Shown: positions 61,001-64,000 of the stretch, piece after piece
Layout of the letters: every line of letters begins with the position of its first letter
Position numbering within the stretch: the stretch's first letter is position 1
NCBI GenBank assembly: GCA_016708025.1
Contig: JADJGQ010000001.1
Location: forward strand, 558,001-622,000
Source: a bacterium
Lineage (GTDB): Bacteria; Zixibacteria; MSB-5A5; GN15; FEB-12
DNA length: 64,000 nt
Direction of reading: 5' to 3'
The notes under the pieces: model-generated
What the model saw: only the letters and a program-made list of their open reading frames with translations
Database searches by the model: none
What the model was told of the DNA's origin: nothing
Made by a program: the position numbers and the translations under genes

Positions 61001-62251
61001 CCGGTCACCAGCTTTACACTGTCGAGCGAAAACTTCAAGCCATTCGAGCGGACTATCTACATTCCCAACATGTGCGACCACGCATTTGTGATGAAAGCAG
61101 CCTTCCGTCGCTTCGGCCTCCATGCGGAGGTCCTCGATGAGCCGGATCAGGTAACCCTCGAGTGCGGCAAAAAGTTTACCTCAGGCAAAGAATGTTTCCC
61201 CTGCATCATCACCACGGGCGAGATTGTCAAGAAAGTGCGGGAGAAGGGGTTTGACCGATCTAAGGCAGTCTTTATGATGCCGGGCGCAACGGGACCTTGC
61301 CGGTTTGGTCTCTATCGACAATTGCATCGCATTGTGCTTGATGACCTCGGCTTTCACGATATACCGCTTTACTCTCCGAACTCGCGGAACGGCTATTCTG
61401 ATTTTGGACTTGAGAAGACAGATTTTCGTCAGGTGGCTTGGCAGGGAATGGTCCATGTCGACTGTCTGCAAAAGATGCTCCATGCGACCCGGCCATACGA
61501 AATGAACCCGGGTGAAGCTGAAAGGCTTTACTATACAAAGCTTGCCGAACTCCAGAAGGCTATCATTGACAATCAGCCGCTGGATAAGTTGGCAGCTGAA
61601 GCGGCTGGTGCATTTGCGCGACTTGCGCGACGGCCAGAGAAGTTGCCCGTAGTCGGGTTGGTTGGCGAGATATACCTGCGCAATAATCGTTTTTCCAATA
61701 ATCACCTGATCTCCAAATTGGAATCGCTCGGACTCGAAGTGAGATTGGCTACCTTTACTGAGTGGCCCCTGTATACGGGCTGGACCTACAAACGGGACGC
61801 CTGGCGGCGACGGTCACTGCGGGACACCATCCACGGAAAATTGCAGTATCTGGTACAGGAAAATCAGGAGCACCGGATCGTCAGACATTTCTCGCGGGTC
61901 TTTCCGATCATCGAAGACCAGTCAGTTGATTCCGTGCTCAAACGAGCCTCGCGCTATCTTTCGGTCGACTTCAAGGGAGAAGCGATCCTTTCGATCGGCA
62001 AAGCGATGGAGATGGTGGAGAGCGGCGCCTCCGGGATCATCAACGCAATGCCCTTCAATTGTATGCCGGGGACAGTGGTTAGTTCGTTGTCGCGAACTGT
62101 TGCCGAGGATCTCGGCAAAGTCCCGTGGCTGAATATAAGTTATGAGGGGTTACGAGATTCCGGCGAGGAGACGCGGCTGGAGGCATTCGCCGAGCAGGTC
62201 CGCTCATTTTCGGTTGGACTATCTGTACCGGAGGTCAGACCGGTTAAGTGA
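58052..62251 (+). CDS. Large acyl-CoA dehydratase activase (double BadF/HgdC ATPase with HgdB-like region)
   Basis: 1399 aa. Two ASKHA-fold ATPase domains of the BcrAD/BadF/BadG/HgdC type are fused: about 1-275 (LGIDIGSVAVKLVL, MGGEDSKLLILD, NAQCAAGTGSFLDQQ) and about 324-590 (LGIDIGSLSTNVVLID, IGGQDSKYISL, NKACAAGTGSFLQEQAE). The Cys in each CAAGTG and in CGERCTVF are the expected [4Fe-4S] ligands. A DUF2229-like domain follows (about 670-900, RVGIPRALHMFDYYPFW and SAETCYPIKMVYGH), then a region like the dehydratase D-component (with KFTSGKECFPC). In known systems such proteins inject an ATP-energised electron into 2-hydroxyacyl-CoA dehydratases or benzoyl-CoA reductases. No such enzyme is encoded nearby. 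No ribosome-binding site is visible before the ATG. Confidence 0.9.
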   Translation: MENSVPSLGIDIGSVAVKLVLVEKGEVTRTVYRRFGEGPFETLIEILGESFSDLTEKSVHLGMTGIGGKTLQSILGGKQFGEIAALAAGNFRLLPQVRTVIEMGGEDSKLLILDPDTQTVRDFAMNAQCAAGTGSFLDQQASRLKISIEGEFGALALKSKHPPRIAGRCSVFAKSDMIHLQQIATPDYDIVAGLCFAVARNFKSAIARGKRFDRPIAFEGGVAANPGMIRAFTEILDLAPGELIVPDRFNVMSALGAAYLAATTRISEVLFRPDRIPAYLAYREQVSSGREALTFEFPDSKYYAVTNAPRVPLESTIEVFLGIDIGSLSTNVVLIDKDHRVIARRYLMTEGRPIEAVRNGLREIAKEVGDHVTVRAVGTTGSGRYLIADYVGADIVRNEITAQATAAVAIDPTVDTIFEIGGQDSKYISLRDKAVVDFEMNKACAAGTGSFLQEQAERLNINIEREFGERALASHCPVGCGERCTVFMESDLVAHQRSGTSKDDLIAGLAYSIASNYLTKVVNDRRIGENIFFQGGVAWNKGVVAAFENLTGKRVTVPPHHDVTGATGAAILAIECTVDSAFQTRFKGFEICNREYQLSSFPCEDCSNQCEIRKVEIDGEAPLYYGSRCEKYEVAVADKRKLPPDLFNLRQKLLLKRYVDFPKRPVSRGRVGIPRALHMFDYYPFWRTFFESLGFEVVNSDKSDQSIVEQSLELFSAETCYPIKMVYGHVANLMGKKVDWIFLPSIIKVADEHQEHDDGSYICPYVQSIGSALSARFDFDHTGTQFLHPPMQFSHDARRLCRDLSATAESLGITDRELKRAVELALKAFQEFRRQITEEGRRILASISPDEKVMVVISRPYNGFDQRLSLNIPEKIRDLGYRVIPMDFLPLEESQLIMDDMYWRYGRRILRAAEYIRTQPNLFAIYLSSFGCGPDSFILHFFRKQMAGKPYLQLEIDEHSADAGMVTRCEAFIDSLRFHQYEPPVTSFTLSSENFKPFERTIYIPNMCDHAFVMKAAFRRFGLHAEVLDEPDQVTLECGKKFTSGKECFPCIITTGEIVKKVREKGFDRSKAVFMMPGATGPCRFGLYRQLHRIVLDDLGFHDIPLYSPNSRNGYSDFGLEKTDFRQVAWQGMVHVDCLQKMLHATRPYEMNPGEAERLYYTKLAELQKAIIDNQPLDKLAAEAAGAFARLARRPEKLPVVGLVGEIYLRNNRFSNNHLISKLESLGLEVRLATFTEWPLYTGWTYKRDAWRRRSLRDTIHGKLQYLVQENQEHRIVRHFSRVFPIIEDQSVDSVLKRASRYLSVDFKGEAILSIGKAMEMVESGASGIINAMPFNCMPGTVVSSLSRTVAEDLGKVPWLNISYEGLRDSGEETRLEAFAEQVRSFSVGLSVPEVRPVK

Positions 62252-62287
62252 GTCTTCTTATCCGTACCCGTCGCACCAGTTTACCGA

Positions 62288-62317
62288 TTGATTTTCCGGC
62301 CGGTTCCAGCATATATT
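62288..62317 (+). promoter_or_regulatory. Putative trxA promoter
   Basis: TTGATT, 18-base spacer, TATATT; about 110 bases before the trxA start. Confidence 0.35.
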
Positions 62318-62426
62318 TACCGCGCAGTCGGTTCCGGTCAGGTTTCTGGTGCGGAACTGTTTGGTGTTCCAGTTGTTTGAAAGGCAGCAATAATTCAGCC
62401 CCCGAGTGGGAATTGGAGGATAATTG

Positions 62427-62756
62427 ATGAGCAAACCGATGGATATCACCGACGCCACTTTCGAGAATGAAGTTCTCCAGGCAGATCGTCCGGTAGTCGT
62501 TGATTTTTGGGCGACCTGGTGCGGCCCCTGCAAAATGATCGCCCCGATCCTTGAAGAGGTCGCTGGCGAAATGGGTGACCGGATAAAGGTTACTAAACTG
62601 GATGTTGACTCTAACAGCAAGACGGCTGGAAAATACAATATCATGTCGATCCCGTCGCTGCTGTTCTTCCGCAATGGTCAAGTGGTCGACCAGGTTATTG
62701 GAGCCATCCCGAAAGCACAACTGGTGGCCCGTCTCGAGAAGGTGCTTGCCAAGTAA
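62427..62756 (+). CDS. trxA: Thioredoxin
   Basis: 109 aa from ATG 62427 with GGAGGA upstream. The active site is WCGPC (Cys32, Cys35) in VVDFWATWCGPCKMIAP, with the conserved cis-Pro in MSIPSLLFF. It is a general cytosolic dithiol reductant. It is flanked by a promoter-like sequence and a strong terminator, so it is probably monocistronic. Confidence 0.97.
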   Translation: MSKPMDITDATFENEVLQADRPVVVDFWATWCGPCKMIAPILEEVAGEMGDRIKVTKLDVDSNSKTAGKYNIMSIPSLLFFRNGQVVDQVIGAIPKAQLVARLEKVLAK

Positions 62757-62788
62757 GCAAACAGCCTTTCCGAAAGTCCGGACATATT

Positions 62789-62825
62789 CGACAGCACAGG
62801 GAGTTTCGCCTGTGCTGTCGTTTTT
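62789..62825 (+). terminator. Terminator after trxA
   Basis: A perfect 11-base stem (CGACAGCACAG with CTGTGCTGTCG), ten-base loop and TTTTT, 32 bases after the stop. Confidence 0.92.
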
Positions 62826-62920
62826 GAGGCTGATACAAATGGGGAAGAGGGCGACCGTTCTCCACACGTGGAGTTTGACACCGGCAGTCAACGAAAACGC
62901 TATTTACCGGGTACAACCTT

Positions 62921-63016
62921 ATGGATTGGATTGACATCGTCTTACTGGCGCTTTTTGCCCTGTTCTACATCTTCCTGACCAGGAAGATCTTACCTCGAAT
63001 GGGCGTGCCTACCTGA
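62921..63016 (+). CDS. Tiny predicted single-pass membrane protein (31 aa)
   Basis: ATG 62921 to TGA 63014-63016. The peptide has an acidic N-terminus (MDWID), one hydrophobic helix of about 17 residues (IVLLALFALFYIFLT), then basic residues (RKILPR) and a short tail, a layout typical of real small membrane proteins with the N-terminus out. No good ribosome-binding site is visible. It lies between trxA and the rhomboid gene. It may be a chance frame; confidence is limited by its size. Confidence 0.4.
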   Translation: MDWIDIVLLALFALFYIFLTRKILPRMGVPT

Positions 63017-63165
63017 ATGCCGACTCGGTGTTCTCTTCCGGAGGAAGAGCAGTCGGTGAAGCCCGCCAAAGCCGATCGTCGACCAGACGAGCAATCTTAA
63101 GTCGCCAAGACCGTTACGGTTAGGGCGTTAACCCGATTGGCTTTCCAGCCGATACAGTAGTTAAT

Positions 63166-64000
63166 ATGAGATCGACCTACTCCGACGGCTCAATGGGAAG
63201 AGTTAGCATTGGTCCCGGCATTCCAAGCCCCGTGATCAAGATATTGTTGCTGGTCACCACCGGCATTTACTTTCTGCAGTTGTTGATTCCACAACTGACC
63301 GGCTACCTGGCGTTCACGCCGCTAGTCACATTTCAGAGCTTCCCTCTCTATCTGTACCAGATAGTGACCTACATGTTTCTCCATGGTGGGTTCTTCCACC
63401 TGCTGTTTAATATGTTGATGCTCTGGATGTTCGGTACGGAGATCGAGCGAGCCTGGGGCTCCCGGTCATTCTTCCGTTTCTACCTGATCGGCGGCATCTG
63501 TGGTGCGCTCTTGACTCTTGGAGTTTTTCTGGCTACTGGCGGATCGGCCATGCTTGGCGCAACCGGTGGACCGGTGGTAGGTGCCTCCGGCGCGATCTAC
63601 GCGATCCTGATCGCCTATTGGCTGATGTTCCCTGATAGAATTCTCTACCTCTATTTCTTTTTCCCAGTGCCGGTGAAGTTTGCGGTTCCGATCATGATGT
63701 TGATCGGATTTTTCGCCGGAGGAGCAAATGGCGGCACAGCTCATATGGCTCATCTGGGCGGAGCGCTCTTCGGTTTGGCCCACCTGAAGCTGGACTGGCG
63801 CTGGTTGGCGATCGGCCGAAAGCTAAAGAACTTGCGTTATAAACGTCAGGAAGCTAAACTGCACAAACGGCGGCAGGAAGCCGAAGATATAATGAGAAAG
63901 GTTGATGCCATTCTCGATAAGATCAATGAGGTCGGAATGGAAAATCTGACCAAAGCTGAACGCAAGTTTCTCGAAGACGCTTCTTCGCAGTTGTCCAAAC
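63166..64000 (+). CDS. Rhomboid-family intramembrane serine protease (3' end outside window)
   Basis: 278 codons are visible from ATG 63166 and the frame is still open at the window end. Six or more membrane helices contain the rhomboid signatures: YMFLHGGFFHLLFNMLMLWMFG (in parts FLHGGFFHLLFNM and LWMFG), the catalytic Ser in VGASGAIYA, and the catalytic His in HMAHLGGALFG. After about residue 220 a long basic, then charged helical cytosolic tail follows (KNLRYKRQEAKLHKRRQEAEDIM), ending in a motif like the DUF6576 tails of bacterial rhomboids (LTKAERKFLEDAS). It cleaves membrane segments of other proteins; the substrate is unknown. Confidence 0.92.
   Translation, partial: MRSTYSDGSMGRVSIGPGIPSPVIKILLLVTTGIYFLQLLIPQLTGYLAFTPLVTFQSFPLYLYQIVTYMFLHGGFFHLLFNMLMLWMFGTEIERAWGSRSFFRFYLIGGICGALLTLGVFLATGGSAMLGATGGPVVGASGAIYAILIAYWLMFPDRILYLYFFFPVPVKFAVPIMMLIGFFAGGANGGTAHMAHLGGALFGLAHLKLDWRWLAIGRKLKNLRYKRQEAKLHKRRQEAEDIMRKVDAILDKINEVGMENLTKAERKFLEDASSQLSK

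Noticed and set aside
1..64000. tRNA, rRNA, insertion-sequence or prophage genes
   Set aside because: No T-loop GGTTCGAATC-like arms with matching acceptor stems, no transposase or integrase motifs and no phage structural genes were found while reading both strands.

Overview
The window looks like a single contiguous stretch of chromosome from an uncultured, anaerobic or microaerophilic, LPS-bearing bacterium. BamA, a Skp/OmpH chaperone, LpxD, Lgt and lipid-modified proteins point to a Gram-negative envelope. The giant secreted protein ends in a PNPFNP-type C-terminal domain, carries a dockerin-like segment, and sits among PEGA/TPR-style signalling genes; this combination is typical of the FCB superphylum, and candidate phylum Zixibacteria is my best guess (inference, moderate confidence). 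No prophage, CRISPR array, IS element, tRNA or rRNA gene was seen.

Layout. 1-3.8 kb: a tight four-gene membrane operon built around a DUF6754-like protein, preceded by the tail of a paralogue of its last gene, so the cassette or part of it is duplicated. 4.2-12.7 kb: a small basic protein, pyruvate phosphate dikinase, a CHASE4/PAS hybrid histidine kinase and an ADP-forming acyl-CoA synthetase. 12.8-17.9 kb: a DUF3566-like membrane protein, an orphan glutamyl-tRNA synthetase anticodon-binding domain, then a redox cluster (rubrerythrin-like ferritin, a separate rubredoxin-like protein, peroxiredoxin, ferredoxin-NADP reductase) running into nadA. 18-21.4 kb: 2-oxoacid dehydrogenase E2, lipB, a FabL-type enoyl-ACP reductase and cvpA. 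21.4-24.3 kb (minus): a lipoprotein and uvrB. 24.5-29 kb: rplU, bamA, skp, lpxD. 29-38.3 kb: a HAMP-like membrane protein, ssb, a frameshifted nadE, rsmI, a PAP2 protein, lgt, acyl-CoA dehydrogenase, a cupin, a GNAT, a DUF4342 protein and a large Ser/Thr kinase. 38.4-40.4 kb (minus): acs. 41.1-49.7 kb: one 2859-residue secreted repeat protein. 49.7-57.9 kb (minus): an eight-gene operon dtd-maf-rodZ-(half GT-B)-smc-ftsY-yjbQ-rlmH. 58-64 kb: a 1399-residue acyl-CoA dehydratase activase, trxA, a tiny membrane protein and a rhomboid protease that runs off the window.

How the parts fit. Central carbon metabolism is represented by PPDK, by both acetate/acetyl-CoA interconverting enzymes (AMP-forming Acs and ADP-forming synthetase), an E2, acyl-CoA dehydrogenase and the dehydratase activase, which suggests flexible fermentation or syntrophic-style acyl-CoA chemistry. 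Envelope biogenesis is represented by bamA-skp-lpxD, lgt, rodZ and the giant surface protein.

The most unusual items are: the duplicated DUF6754-type membrane cassette; the giant protein, whose 27 Cys-bearing modules include an 11-module block duplicated head to tail (about 2.78 kb each copy) and whose gene has a sigma-54-like promoter and a terminator-like hairpin just ahead of its start; the stand-alone GluRS anticodon-binding domain; the nadE frameshift; and a C9 tract in the first codons of uvrB. All functional calls are made by reading protein sequence and recalling families; no searches were run.
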